The translations under genes were made by a program, and so were the position numbers. From the NCBI GenBank assembly GCA_027886175.1, contig JAJNNQ010000026.1, forward strand, positions 22,331,001 through 22,395,000: a stretch of 64,000 nt of DNA, written 5' to 3'. Positions 46,908-61,900 of this stretch are shown here, one piece after another; within the stretch, counting starts at the first letter, position 1, and each line of letters opens with the position of its first letter. This DNA comes from Phylloscopus collybita. Taxonomy: Eukaryota > Chordata > Aves > Passeriformes > Phylloscopidae. The notes under the pieces are model-generated. The model was not told the origin of the DNA. It saw nothing but the letters and a program-made list of their open reading frames with translations, and ran no database searches.

Positions 46908-49900
46908 GTAAGATCTAAGACTTGCAAAACCACACATACAATATTTCATTGGATTCTGCTGTCTTTGGGCTAAAATAGCAACTTTTTGTGGTTTCCAAAA
47001 GTATGGGAACTGCAGTCTTACCAAAATCTGGATGTTTTAGATTCAGTACTTAAATTTATTTTACCATCTTTCAGAGAAAAGTCCCAGGCTACTTAGGCTG
47101 AGGGGTGGGAAGAAGTACGCAGGGGACTAGAGCAACAGCTGGAGTAGGCAACAGATGATTTTTAAGAGGAGCAGGTGATGTGGTCTTTGTGCATTTTTTG
47201 CGGTAATTGTAGGTAACCATAAGAAGCTAAAGCCTTGGTATGCATCTTCTTGTGTAAGTGATACTTCCTGACATGGTGTTTGGGCTCATGGATGCAGAAG
47301 TTATGGAGTTTGTTTTTTCAGATGTGGTAATAGCTAGCATTTTTTAAGCTTGATTTTTGGATCGTGGTGGTCATTTTTAGTGCTGCAGTTTATTTGTATT
47401 TATGGTCTTCTAGTAGCGTACCGAGGTACCATTGCTAGGCAAGCTAAGTCAGGCTTTGGTGGGTTTTGATAGATAGACTCCTCTGAATTCATCTTCAGGA
47501 TACTAAAATTAAACTTGGACCATGTAACATTTGGGTTTCACGGAAGTCAAATGAACATGTAAATGTAGTAACTTTTACTATGAATTTTATTTCTTTTTGT
47601 TTTTAATTAAAGGATTATATACCCTTAAATATTCAACTTCAAAGGAACTAAATGTTTTTTTTAGGCATAGTAACTTACTTTAACCAGTAATTGATTTAGA
47701 GGTCACTGAAATATGTTAGGGATGCTACATTAGGTTTTCCAAAGATTACTGACTAAATATAATTAGTAATTTTTTTCTTTTCTCTAGGGCTAGTTGCACA
47801 TAGTGATCTAGATGAAAGAGCTATTGAAGCTTTAAAGGAATTCAATGAAGAAGGTGCACTGGCAGTGCTTCAACAGTTTAAAGACAGTGATCTCTCACAT
47901 GTTCAGGTAACATTAAGCAATTGACAATATAATTGTTGAGGGATAAACTGTTAGTTGTCTGGGAAGAGGTCTGAGTCTCTTCAGTGATCCATGTGTGATA
48001 TGTGAAGTGAACAATGTATTAGTTTTGAGGTAAAATGAGATTCTGGCTTGTCATGTTTTCAGAACTGACGATTGTATCTTTTGCAGAACAAAAGTGCCTT
48101 TTTATGTGGAGTTATGAAGACATACAGGCAGAGGGAAAAACAGGGGACCAAGGTGGCAGATTCTAGCAAAGGACCAGATGAGGCAAAAATTAAGGTATGT
48201 CAGTAAAAGTAAAAGTTATGAGGTTTGCCTCTTGTTTGTTTTTCTGAGTTGTGATAGTTATGTTGGTTGTTTTAGAACTGTGCTTTACTTAAAAAGCTTA
48301 TTACAGATAATTTGTCATACTTGCCGTTGTTGAAAGCTGTCACTTGCAATTTTGTCCAACACTTCTTCCTTTTCAAGTAGAAAGTTAATATATTAATTGC
48401 TGGAACTGAACATATAAAAGTGAAAAAGATTTCATAGTTTGCTCTTTGTCTTACTGAGACGGTTACTCTGTTTCACAGTAAAAAGGTTGTGCATACCTGT
48501 CAGCATAGTTACTCAAGTTAAAAATGTATAAGTTCAGCTTCTGCTGATTGTTTTTTTCTGTTGTTTCCACTCTGCCCCCTTAGTTCAGATTTAGAGCAAC
48601 TCCACAATAGGGAGGAGATACCACATGCCTGAGAAAACAGATTGTAATGGATTTAGGATTTAGCCCACTTCTTATGACATAATCACTGTGCTCATAAACT
48701 GTACCCCAAACTATCTTAATAAGGGGTAAATTATTTTCTGACCATTTCTGCTGCTAGCAAGAGACTCGATTCTCAAGAGTGAGGCATATAATGATTTATT
48801 TTAAAATACTGTGATTAGCAACTTTACCAAAGCTTAAGGGAAGGAAAACCATCTAGGCATGTTTTGGTGATATTATAAAAAAAACCCAGAGAATCCTTCT
48901 TCTTTGCCACTTCATATGTATAGTATAAAATGATAATTACAAATAACCATGTAAAATTAAAAATTCTTTTTTTCTCTTGACTTGGAGGCTGGGATGCCAT
49001 TAATTACAAATTAAAAAAAAACTTGTACAGTTTTTGTCGCTGCCACATAAAATAACAGTATTATGAGGACCTGGTTAATAACTTCAAGTAGCATAGCTTT
49101 TACTGCTGATGGCTATAGCATTTAAAATAAATGCAATTTTGTACTTGTACAATTGCTAACTCTTGACTATAATTGGCCTCGTTTAATATGCAATTTCTTT
49201 GTATGGAGAGTTGATTTGTCTTTGTACAAAACTATTAAGAAAGATTTAATTTCAGAGGAGTTTCTCATGTGTTTGCATACTGAATGGCAGCTAACATTTT
49301 GAGTTGGTAGTATGTCTGTAACTCTAACTATATCTGTAACTACATGCAGTGGTTCTAGTGAGGGTTTGTTGTCTGGGTATCCTGTATAAGCCCACAAGGA
49401 ATTTGAAGGGGGGTTGATAAGAGAAAGGAAGTAGTACTACCACTTTGGTGGTTGGGTACCTAGAGCAGTCTGTAGTGTTCCAGGGGTGTAAGCACTTAAA
49501 CATGTGTTCTTTAACTTCACACTCATGAGTAATCTCATTAAGTGCAGGGAACTCTTGAGCATAAATGTCTGCAGGATTGGACATGCCAAAACAAGAAGTG
49601 GCTGAGACTAAGATCTTCCTAATTAAAGGGAAGCTTGCTATTATATTACTTGGTTGGTTTTTTTATTTTTTTATTTTTAATGAAAATGAAGGAATTGGGG
49701 AAACTGGATGTGAATCTCTAATTTTCTAGCAGTGTTTCTTTACCTAATAGTTCTGATAATTGTTTTGCAAGTTTCTTGTTGAAGTACTAGAAGTAGATTC
49801 GTTTGTGGGAGCTTCAAAGGAGTACAGTTTAAAAGGAACCAGAGGCATGTCTGTCTATGAATGAAGTGGAGCTATACTTGTGCAGTTTGTATGATTTTAA

Positions 49901-52900
49901 AATTTTAAGTTTCTTACTTGAAGGCACTGTTGGAGAGAACTGGCTATACTCTTGATGTGACTACTGGACAGAGGAAGTATGGTGGACCTCCTCCAGAGTC
50001 TGTATATTCAGGACAACAGCCTTCTGTTGGTACAGAGGTAAGAAGGAGAAGATGTTTATCCAGATGTAGACTTACTCATTGAAAATACTTTTTATAAACA
50101 GTGCTTTGTATGTCTGTTGTAGATATTTGTGGGCAAGATTCCAAGAGACTTGTTTGAAGATGAACTTGTTCCATTATTTGAGAAGGCTGGACCTATATGG
50201 GATCTCCGCTTAATGATGGATCCACTAACTGGTCTAAACAGAGGATATGCTTTTGTCACTTTTTGTACTAAAGAGGCAGCTCAGGAAGCTGTTAAACTGG
50301 TAAGTTTTCTTGGATTATTTTTCTTTTTTGATGAAGTACACTCTGGCTTAGAAGCAGTTGTCCTCCTGGTCTTAGTGCTGAAATGCTTGAAGTGAAACTG
50401 TCATTATTAGATTACTTCATAAATGTCCACTGGGTGTTAAATTTATTTCTTCATTGCATGTAAATATTTGCTGACTGCATTAGGGACGGGGAACAAAAAG
50501 GCTGATGGACTGCTGTTCGGTCCAGTTAGATGAGCCTTTATTATTAACCAAAGCTGTATTAGCAGTAGTGACTTGTGAGCTGTCTGCATCTGGAGTTCTG
50601 GAGAGCAGTGGTGTTGGGGTTGCTGTGGTTCAAGGGCAGTGCTGGTCAGGGTGTCTGTGACTCCTGCACCAGCAGGGGGCCTGTACTGGGAAAGTGCTTC
50701 AAAGTCACAGAATTTTGTAAGATGCTTCAGATGGGGAAAAATGTCTCTTGAGCATTGAAGGTCTGTTCTGTTTGCTGCAGCTGACAGGAAAACATCATAA
50801 ATCCTGCTGGTCTAAGGAGCATTCCCTCTGTTTTACACAGAAGTATGAAATAATTTGATGTGGTGTACTCCTGATAAGCTTTTCAGGTTTTATGCATGAA
50901 GTACCCATCACTTAAAAAGAGGGCGGGGAGAAACACTACCCTGATCCTTTCACAGTGCCTTTATTTTCCTGGCTAAGTTAAATTTGAATTTTTTGAGCTG
51001 GTTACTGCTACATTGATAATGGCCAGGATTAGTCTGTGGTATGACTCGCGAGTGCTAACCATACGCCTTTGGAAGTGTACTGATCCTGTATTGCTGTAGT
51101 AGGGTTAACACACCTTGTTTTGTAATGAGGTATAGCTTAAACTAAGGTACCCTATTAACATATAAACCAATTGGTGGAGACAAATCAAGCTGAAAATGGG
51201 AATTTGTTTAGAGAAAGTACACAAATGTCTGCAAAAGTGGAAGTACAAAACCGATCTGGTGTATGCTGATTAGCTTTTTAAGTAAGAACAGTTGGTTGTT
51301 CCAGTGTGCAGTCAGATATACTGGAGATAACTGTGTGTTCTGTTTGTACTGTCATTGTCAATCTAGCTGTTTAGAGTGTCTGTGAACTCTTTAAGAGTTA
51401 AAACGTAGCAAAACAGTGAATCAAATAAGTTCTCAGAGGCACCTAGGAAATGAAAAAAAAAATTCTTCATTTAGCTGGATTTGTTTAAAGGCAGCATGCT
51501 CTGGAAAGTCATTCAAGTCATGTTTCCAGAAAAGTAGCATCAGATCCTAGTCTCAGTTTTCTACTAAATGATACAAGGGAAGGAGCTACTTGGTGTCCCT
51601 TTATGTCTGGTCTTTAATGTGCAGGAAAAAAGCACACAGTGTTCTGATTATCGATTAAATAGCTGCTGAAGGCAATAGCTGAGAAGTGTTGCAGTTGATG
51701 GAGCAGTATTCCAACCTTTATGCTAAACTCTTAGAAAGTAGGGTTAGTCTTAAATTGGATTCTGTGATATGTGTCGGGTTTTTTCTGGTGTGATTCCAAG
51801 CATGGTTGACTGGCTAGTTTGGTTTATAAGTTTCCCAAGTTATCTAGAAATAGTTTGCAGGAGTATTAGCAAATTGTGGCTGTTGAGCTCAGTTGAAAAT
51901 TGTAGGTCTATAACTTGTATTAGTTACACGTGCATGGGAGATACTGCTGAAAGACCTCTTCAAAACACAGAACACTTGGTCCTAGCTGTTTTCATAACCT
52001 ATTATTTTAACAGGTGGTGTCCTTTCTGATATTGCCTGTAATCTTCTTGTGTGTATACAACCTACTTTCCAGCTTTCTGGACTCCTTGGGATAATGGTAC
52101 TTTTGTTATTTCCCATCTTTTTTCAAGACGCTCTTTTTTTCAGGACAATATAGAAAAAATGAGATTAAAAATCTCTGTATTGCCTATAGGCTTTTGGGTA
52201 ATAAGACACATCTATGTTTTGTCGATACCCAAACTACAACAGAGAATTAACTAACCTCTCTTCAGGCTCTTGGAGTTGGTGTGACATATTTTGCATACAA
52301 TTCGTGTTTGTATCGCTGAAGTGTGTATCTTCCATAGTCTGTAAGTCAACTTAATGTAAAACTGAACTAAAATTTCTGGATACGCTTAATGTTGACTTAA
52401 TTTTAACAACAAGAAGAAGTCTTTCAGTTTAAAAGGTTGAAGTCTTTTTTTGTTTATGCATATGCATTTTTGTTTATGCATATGCATTTTTAAGCTACTT
52501 ATAATTAATTAGTCTTCATATCTGTAATTCTTCTCAGTATCAGGCCATAGTATCACTCCATTTTTGTCTTAAGCACAGCCAGAACTATTTTAAACACGAT
52601 TTAGGGAATTCTCTCCTTTTTTATGGTCAGTATTTAATTCAGTGTGGTTAACCCTTTGCTGGTTAGCAAAGTTAAAGTAGAGATGGCATCTCAGATGTTC
52701 ACAGAGGCATTCACTTTCAAAGTATGATGTTTTTAATCTCAGTAATTTTTTTCCCATGAACGTGTTTATTTTACTTTATACTGTTTAAGAATTACAACTC
52801 CAGTGGAGTTCTTTTGCACACATGTTCAGTTCTCCTTCCTATTTCATAGGAAGCTGCTAGAGTTAAGTTTTTCAAGATTTCTGTGTGAATAAGGTCACTC

Positions 52901-55900
52901 TAGATGTGTACAGAATAAAAACTTTTGAGGTGAAGCTTGTAGGAAAACATACTGAAAACTATTGAAGCATTCAGTATATTTTTGACTAGAACAGGTGTAA
53001 GCTTGATCAGAGTGAAGGTGCAGGTGAGGTAAGCAGTTGGCCAGCTCTGCATAGAGGTACAGCTTGCCATTTGCTCCTGATGAACTAAAATTGGTAGTGA
53101 AAATTTAAGTCAGTAAGTGACAATACAGACCTTTTACATATTTTGACTTGTTAGTAAGTTCTTATATAAGTCAGTGAGAAAAACACCCAAAACTATTACA
53201 TTGTCTAGAGGGTGGCAATCTCTGCTACTGACTTCAGACACAGATTCCATGGTGACAGGAGGGGGAAGCAGTATGCTGACATAGCTACTTTGGTAGCCTG
53301 ACTGTTTCGGCACTTTACCCAGATCATGATCTGAGCCTTTTTATGTCTAATCTGAGTTTGCAGATAGTATGCAAACTACTTACCTAAAAATCACCAACTT
53401 GATGGTCAAGAACACCTAACTGAAGACTGTTTTCTTTGTAAAGGGAAACACACAGTGAAAAACAGCAGTTAATACATTGTAGGATTGAGAAAACTACTGT
53501 TTTAGGATTAAATGTATAGTCAAGCTTTGATGTTAGACTGTAGCAGGAATAGTTGGATAATACTTTTTATTATCCATATAGAATAGAGTATTTCATTTGG
53601 AAGGGAGCTGCAATGATTATCTGGTCCATCTGCCTGACCATTTCATGGCTCTCCAAAATTGTTGCTGTCATCTTGATCATCAAGGGCATTGTGCAGATGC
53701 CTCTCTTAGATGGTGCTGTTCCAGTGTTTGAGCACCCTGTCAGTAAAAAGTTTCCTAATGCAAGGAAGTGTTTCCTAGTGTACAGTTCAGTTAGTAAAGA
53801 ATCACTTTCACAGACTAATAAACTGTCAGCTTCTTTAAAGGTGTCTTAGAAGATTTCTTTCTTTAGCTACTGTAATTTGTCTCTTCATTAATGTACATGT
53901 ATATTAGTGATGATAACACATTTACAGTCTTCCTATGCAGTTAGTGCAGCTCCTGCTGCAGTTTCCTACTTTAGGATCACCTATTCTCTGCCACGTGGGC
54001 AACAGATACAGAGATCCCTTTTTGTCTCCTGCTATGTTTTGAGACATAATCCATTGTGAAGATGTCACTCTGGATCCTTTCCACGTGTACGGTTCTCCGT
54101 TTTGCTCACTTTTGGTGCAGTTACCTAGCTTAGAAAATTTTCAGTGGTGGAGTAACTGTTTGCCCAAGATAAATATAAATAAACATCTTCCCCCAGATTT
54201 TATTAATCAAAAAGCATGATGGGATGGAGGATAACTAGCTTGTGTAGTAAGATTTACCATCAAGCACAAAGTAACTCATAGAATAAATAGCTAGATGAAA
54301 TTTAAAAAATCTGTCCTGCTACTTGGCAATGAGATGTTGACCACAAAATTCATTTTCTTGGTTAAGAACTGTCTGTTGCAGGGCTTCAAGTTAGAAGTGG
54401 GTTGATGTACCAGCAGTTGTCCTCCCTGCTGCTTATTTGGATGACGCATGTCTGTGTCTGCGTCTCAGCGAAAGGCATTTTTTGATGTTTTCTCAACAGA
54501 TGTCTACTGTAATACTAATTCTTTTTCCCTTTAAACTGCTGACTTGTTCAGGGTATCTTGCAGATGTTATGGGAGAAGCATTTTAACAAAACTCTTAGGA
54601 TTTCAAATCATTAGAAAGTTGCTCTTGCTGTTTACTATCTTTACATGTGTAATGTTTATGCTTTGGCAAGTATTTGCTCTTTGAACGTTTTGTGGAGGAG
54701 ACCTGATTGTGACTATCTTTCTTTCGTTAACTATGGAACTTCAGAAGGGAATCTGACTTTATTGCAACTCATGTCTTGTATTACACACAAATAAATAATT
54801 TGTAGCTACAGCCTATAGAGAAACTTGTGAAGTTGTATGGTTGTGAAGGGAGAAGCCTTGACTTTGATGACTTGCATGGTTCTGTATGAAAAAGTCTCTA
54901 AAGAAAAAAGTATTGAGAGACTTGAACAAGGAGGGAGGATAATTGTTGGCTGAAATTGTGGAGATACCTTAGAAAACTCAAGTATACTTCAGATTAGTTG
55001 AATGTGCATTGTAAAAATGTGTTAAGCTTCAAATATTTAATATATTGCTCAATTCTGGGTTTTCCAAAGTTAAGTATTCAGTATGCTGCTGTTGAAGGGT
55101 CGTGAAAATTATTTGTAACGGATGTTTGTCCAATAATTTTTTTCTTACAGTACAACAACCATGAAATTCGTTCTGGAAAACACATTGGTGTATGCATCTC
55201 TGTTGCCAATAATAGGCTTTTTGTTGGCTCTATTCCTAAGAGTAAAACCAAGGAGCAAATTGTTGAAGAATTCAGCAAAGTAACAGGTGAGTCAGTAAGT
55301 AGGTTTTGTAGAGCTGGAAAATGTCAAATGTGGTCAGTGATGCACGATCTTTTTGCTTATAGTTGAATGATGATGAAACCAAACTGACACCACTCAGCAT
55401 TTATCTCAACATTATGTGTTGGTGTTTGCTTGGGTTTTTTTAAAACTGTTGTTTTCCTGAGGGCTGAGCTATTTGTAATTAGACTAGATGGTTGGTTCTA
55501 AGCTCTACATGAAGAGTAAGTGTGTAACGTTTAAAAAATCTGTTCAAGGAAATTGGAATTAAAAGTTTAGTAATTTCAGTACTAATGGATGTTTTAAAAC
55601 TTATCAAGGTAAAAGTGAAGCAAGCTGAAGAATGTAACTGGTTCTGTGCTTTATGATTCTTAAATTTTAAGGATCTGTTTTTGATAATATATGAACTTGC
55701 AAAGGTACTGTTTAATGACTTTCTCTGTTACTGAATGATAGACTTCAAGTTCTTTGGAGCAATAAACTTTTTAGGTATTGAAGTCATGTAACTTTTATCT
55801 CTTGTTGTTTAGACATTCTGGAAAAAGCACACACTGATAAATGTTGTAACTTAGGGGTTTAAGAGGAGAATTGACAAAGCAAAGCTTTTGGCTGCCCCTA

Positions 55901-58900
55901 GCTCTCCTCCACTCAGTTAGAGAAAGGGTATTCTTCCATAGCTATAAAGACAATGTGCACTTTGTAAAGCAAGTCAGTGGATTGAAAGCATAACAAATAA
56001 ATATTTTATTTAATTTCAGAGGGTCTTACAGATGTCATATTGTATCATCAGCCTGATGACAAGAAAAAGAACCGGGGTTTCTGCTTTCTTGAATACGAAG
56101 ATCACAAAACTGCTGCTCAGGCCAGACGTAGGTTAATGAGCGGCAAAGTGAAAGTCTGGGGAAATGTTGTTACAGTGGAGTGGGCTGACCCTATAGAAGA
56201 CCCAGATCCTGAAGTCATGGCAAAGGTAATAAAATTATAAGGGGACCATAGTACATTTAAAGTGCTCTGTTCCAAATTAGGTATTTCCTGGCATTAGCCT
56301 AAAATCAAATAACATCTTTTGGCCTTCTTGACAGAGATCTTTTAGGTGTGATGATAAAAAATGAATATACCTCAGAAATTACATGGATTTAAGAGCTCTG
56401 TATGGCCTTACATTGTTTTGTGTTCCCAAGACTGAGTAGTGAATGTAATTCTTGCCAAAATGACGCGTAGGATGACGTAGTTAATTTTTTACCTGAAAGT
56501 GATAGAGGTGACTCCTAGAGTTGAAATGGTTTTGTACCCTAGTATTTGGAAGGACAAGAAATAGAGATATCTCAGAACAAGCCTTCATTATTTTTAAACC
56601 TGGAGCTGTATCACTTCAGCATTAGAACATGTTGGTGTTCAAATGTACACAAATGTATTTTCAAAGTTGCCATTAGCAGATACTTCTGAGAAGTTAGGTA
56701 ATTAGCTTGTATTTGGAGCTTGGTAGTTATTTTTAATTTGAGGGAGTTAATTCCTTTTTATACCTAGACTGGCAGTATTTTGGACTTCGAATACTGAGGT
56801 GAAGCTGAAGTCTGGACTGTTAACATTTTGAAGTACGTTTTAGCTGTTGTTTTATATGTGTGTGTAGTATCTTGCCAGAAACAAACTACCTGATTTTTTT
56901 TCCCCCATCAGATATTGCCTGACCCTGTCTTTTTCAGTTTTGTTGTGTAGCTGAGTTGTTTAATGGAAACTCCTAGCTAGCCCATATCCTTATCTCTTTC
57001 TCTTTGCTTGCTTTTCGTCTCTGCTTTTACTCTCATCTGAGACACGTCACTTGCTGGAGTCCTACTTTGATGGACCTAGTAAGATAGCTTGGCTGGGATC
57101 TCCTCTTTGGTGAGCCATAAGGGAAAAGGGTTGGGTGGGGGCTCATTTTAGGCAAAAAAGCTGCTTTTGTAATACAGGTATTACAGAAGCTTTTGGACTA
57201 TCTTGTCTGCAGACTTTATTTTTTTTGCCCAGCATGATAGACTGTCAGCAGCAGGGAAAAAGTCTTGCAGGTCAAATTTACGGAAGGTGACACTTCCTAA
57301 ATATGGCAGCCTGTACATTTAGTTTCTTGGCTCAAAGGAGAAGAGACCTAATCCACCAAACTGTTAAAATAAATAGGCAGGAATTTCTGCTGATATAACA
57401 AAATAGATGGAAAGGAAATGATAGGGGATATAATTAAGTACTCTCCTAAGTAAGTTTACAGATGTGCAGAGTGAATGACTACAGAAGTTAACGCTTGATT
57501 GTGGTTTGTCCCATTTATTGTACAGTTTTTTCAAAGGTGTTCAAAACGTGTTCTATTGTTTTGTATTTGAAATGGGACATGAAAAGAGAAGAAACATGGA
57601 AATGAAGGAAAGAAATGTAGAAAACGTGGAGAAAATCAACTTCCATACATTTAGTGCCACATGCCAAAGATAGGACATGGAGCTTGGGTTGAAGATGTAT
57701 GGAAAAGCGAGGTTCTATGAGTAAGAATACTGAAAAAGTAGAGAACATCCGGCTTGTGTCTGAAGACAGAAACTGAGACCATCAGTGGTGTCTGACCTTC
57801 CTCACTGACGGTGTCTATCCTTGCAACAAGGAAAGTCTCTACTCCAGTCTTTCTTGGCCATCTGCTGTACCTGTGTACAAGCTGACTTTATCTGACCCTT
57901 GTCTAAGTGTTTACTTTCTGTTCTTGCTATCTTTCTCCAAAGAGAAAGAGCAGCAGAGTTCCAGGATGTGAGCTGCAGGTTGGCTGTCATTGCTTCTGAC
58001 TACTGTCAGTCCGGAGGAAAGGGAAAGCTATTGACCCATGTCATAATGCACATTGCTGTTAGAACATTGCTGGTAGAAGGCTCCAGAGGAGAAGTAGTAC
58101 TTCTACCTAGGAGAAGTATGTTTTTATCAGAATAATCATCCGGTCACCAGTTTTTTTGTCAAGACTGCTAGAAGAGCAAGTTCATAAGAGCAAGGTATAA
58201 GGAAGACAAATTCTCATATGTAGCCAGAAGGTGAAGAGTGTTCTAAATCTTTCAGAGTGGCATGTCATTTCATCAATATATGGACACCTACTAATTTAAA
58301 TTCCTGAAATGTCTACTCGAGTCTTTTTTCCTTTGTCCTTCTGATAAAACGTTGTGGAGAGTACTGTGTGGGTAAATACTTACCATTTAAATGGCCTGTT
58401 AGCTTAAATACAAAGTACCTTGAGCATGATGAAGGATGAAGCTAGATTGTCAAGCTAGATAGATGTGCTACAGGAGATACATGCTTGTACTAACAGATCA
58501 GAGTATAACTGGTTAAGATACTCACTTCTGGTCCGAAGTGAACTTCTTTCCAACTTCACAAGCAGCTGTGTTGATAGTTTGATTTCTCTTAAGTGTCATT
58601 TTGTTGCCTCTTACACCTGTAGTCTAGCTAAATTTATTAATGTTTTACTTGATTTCTGTAGGATGGCTGAGGCTGCAGAGGACGTTCTGGAGTGGCAGGT
58701 TAAGCAGCCAAATAAGGTCTTATGCTTGTGGCTGTCTGGCAGATTACAGGACAAGAGACAGGGCTAGTAACCCTTGGAGAATGTGGCCTGAAGTGTTTGT
58801 GCTGTAGGTAAGAGGAGGAAAAGGAGTAGATACCAGAAGTTTTGGGATAGTTCAATCTTAAGCAGTTTTTAAAATGTGAGTTCTGCCTTTAAAACAAATT

Positions 58901-61900
58901 GCTGGTGCTGGGTATATTGCTTGTTAGGTGTATTTATGGATTCCTGGTGTAATAATGTGTGAGCTTTAATGAAGAAGACTTCTTTTTCCCTTCCCTTTTT
59001 AGCTGGCTTAAGTGAAGTAAAAATGGGTTCATCTTCTCTCAGCCTATGCTTTAACCTGCCTTAAAGCTTTTACATCATCTGAGACTCATTCAGTTATACT
59101 GCCAATCAGTAATGTGAGCAAAGGTGTTAAAAAAATTCAGCTGTTAGAGATTAATGGATTTGTCTTGATTGGGAACATTTAAATTGGTTGCTTTTTTATT
59201 TCTTTAAAAAACACTGTATTAGTGCATCTGTTAAAAAATAGCTATTATTCTGTCTACTTTTTAATCATGTCAGTCATCATGGATTTATTAGGCTACTAAC
59301 AGTTCCTTGTGAGGTTCTAGTTTTCATCCTTTTCTAAAGAACAAGAATATGGAGCATTTGTTTAAAAATTAGTGGTTTTCAAACCCATTGATTACATCAC
59401 AAAACTTCCTCTAATTCATTTCCATGGAATAAGGTTAAGGTAGCAGTTAGGCTATTTTACTAAAAATGGTTATTATGTACGGGTTACAATAAATAAAGGT
59501 TGCTCTTACCATCGAAACATGTAGGAGAAGCTTAATACATAATAGGAAACAGCTTTCCTTGTTGAGTTGACTATGACTGTTAAGATCTCCTGAGAATCAT
59601 CAGGAGCAACTATTGCCAAAGTCTAGAGTTGATACACTGGGTTAGATTTATGGTCTGTAGTATCCCTTCCAAATTCTGCATCCTGTCCTAGTTCAACTAG
59701 TGAGTGAGACTAGATTTGTGATTTATGGAAGTCCATCCTGGTTTTTTTTTTTTTTTGTAACTTAATTACATAGCAGCTCTTCCAAAAAGGGTGTCTGGGT
59801 TTATTGAATTCCTGTATTTGGTGGGAGTAGAGTACAGAGTACAGCTCTGCTTCAGAAATCGAAGCATTCTTTCCTTTGTCCTTTCACACCTTGTGTTATT
59901 TGTGTTGACCTTCAGGGTCAGGAGTCAGTGCTGCCATGTGCAGTGTTCATTTGATGTCATCAGCTAATTTGAAACCAGTAGGAGCAGAGAAGGTGTAAGC
60001 AGAAGTTGCAGGTCTTGCAGCTGATTGGGAGCTGCATTGTAGGTAGGTAAGACTGAGCATTCCTTGGCAGTAGGAGGTGATGAAACTGTCAGAGCTTGGT
60101 GCCAGCATGTGGAAGGAACTCTTCTTAACAAGTTGAAGGGTCCTATAAATTTCAAGAACGCATGGTGACAGACATCATGTAAACATGCTCATGTCCAGTC
60201 ATCGAGTGCAGCCTCGACATGGACAGGAGGATGAATCTTTCAATACTGTTGGGTCACTAATAGGTAATTCCTGGTTTCCAGTATATGTTGCCTGCTATGT
60301 TAAGTAAGGGTTTAGTTTAAGCCTTTGTCAGACTGCTCTAGATTTTCCTTTATCCTGTGCAGCTGGTGATTGGTGAAACTTTATATTGATGATTTAGTCC
60401 GTGTCAGGCAGTCAACAGTTGGATGATCACCTGCCCTTCTGATTTTAGAAGAAGTTGAGCAGCAGTGTTTGTGTAGCTTAAGAGTTGCATGCTTTGGCGA
60501 GCTGGGGGAGGGAGTAAACTTCCAGAGTTATATGGAGGTGGCTCTTCCTCAAGGGAACAGCACAGTTTGACTTCTGAGAAAGTTAAAGAAAGGGTGACTG
60601 GCCTGTGTCAGCCTTAGTGTCTTCCTCTGTATGTAGTTCTGTCTTTTAGCAGTGGCTTCAGGTCACTGAGTGCCCCTTGCCTCAGGCAAGCACAGTCCTG
60701 ATATTAGGTGTTTGTAGGTATAGCATGGGAACTACAAGTCAAGCAGCTTGAAAGCTGCAGGCCTGTCACCTCTGACCTAGATATTACAGTGATGACTGTT
60801 CTGCAAATAACTGAGCAGAAGCCTGTCTAAACAACTAAATGTTTTGATAAGTTAATTGTTTTGTGTGTAACCAACTCTGGTTACCTTCTCTCAAGTTTAA
60901 TAGTGTTCTAGGTTGAAGATAACTGCTGCTAGGATCACACTAATACAAATTGGATTGACTTTCAGGATACTAATACTTATGTAATCATGTTTGATAACGG
61001 ATTGAATATTTCTGTCAGGGAATTTTGGAGCTAACTTACGCTGTGTGACTATTTCAATGTACATATTCATGTATATGTATATAAAATGCTGTACAGAAAA
61101 CGTAATGTTTTTTCAGTACTGCCAATAGCAGTAACTTGCAAAGCTTCATTTTGTGTTTTGAAATTAGATCATACTCCTAAGTCCTTTTTTTTTTTTTTTT
61201 CCCCTATCCCCCTTAGGTAAAAGTTTTGTTTGTACGCAATCTTGCCAATACTGTAACAGAGGAGATTCTAGAAAAGGCCTTCAGTCAATTTGGAAAGCTA
61301 GAACGAGTGAAGAAGCTAAAAGACTATGCTTTCATTCATTTTGATGAACGGGATGGTGCTGTAAAGGTAAGTGGACTGTAACTTTGTGTGTGTTATTAGA
61401 AGATGTATGCTTCTTCCAACTTGGGAAGAAGCTTTGTCTGGGGAAATGATAACACATTGCCACTGATAACTTTGTTCTCTGTGGGTGTCTCCTAGGATGA
61501 TGCAATTCTAGCTTGAAAAGTGGATCTTAAATGCATCTATCCTAAGTAATTCAGTAGATGAGCTTTTGAGATAATAATGTTGTTACCTTTCAAAACTCAA
61601 GTGCCAGAAGTTGAATGACTCTCACCAAATTATTGGTAGAAATCTAAAGCAATTTCTCTGCGGCAGGTGATAAAAACTTAGATAATGTTTTTATTTACTT
61701 TTCCAGGAATAAACACTTTTTTTTGTGTGTTTATTTAATGAGGGGTGCTGGACAATTTAGTAATTGTCATTCCTGGATTTTGCTATCCCAGTCTTGATGC
61801 CATGTGTTGTTAAGGAAGGGAAAGTGTAATTCCCCTGCTGCCTGTAGTGTATCCATTTTTTTAATGTTCTGTGGGTGGATGCAGGATACAGGGGATTCAG

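Larger units (their letters stand above)
50300..55150 (+). other. SYNCRIP intron 6
   Basis: A 4.85-kb intron containing a CR1 fragment (53576-53800) and a 20-bp tandem repeat (52446-52490). Open frames in it of up to 98 codons have no support as exons. Confidence 0.9.

Noticed and set aside
53553..53849. 98-codon open frame in SYNCRIP intron 6
   Set aside because: It is the reverse strand of a CR1 fragment.
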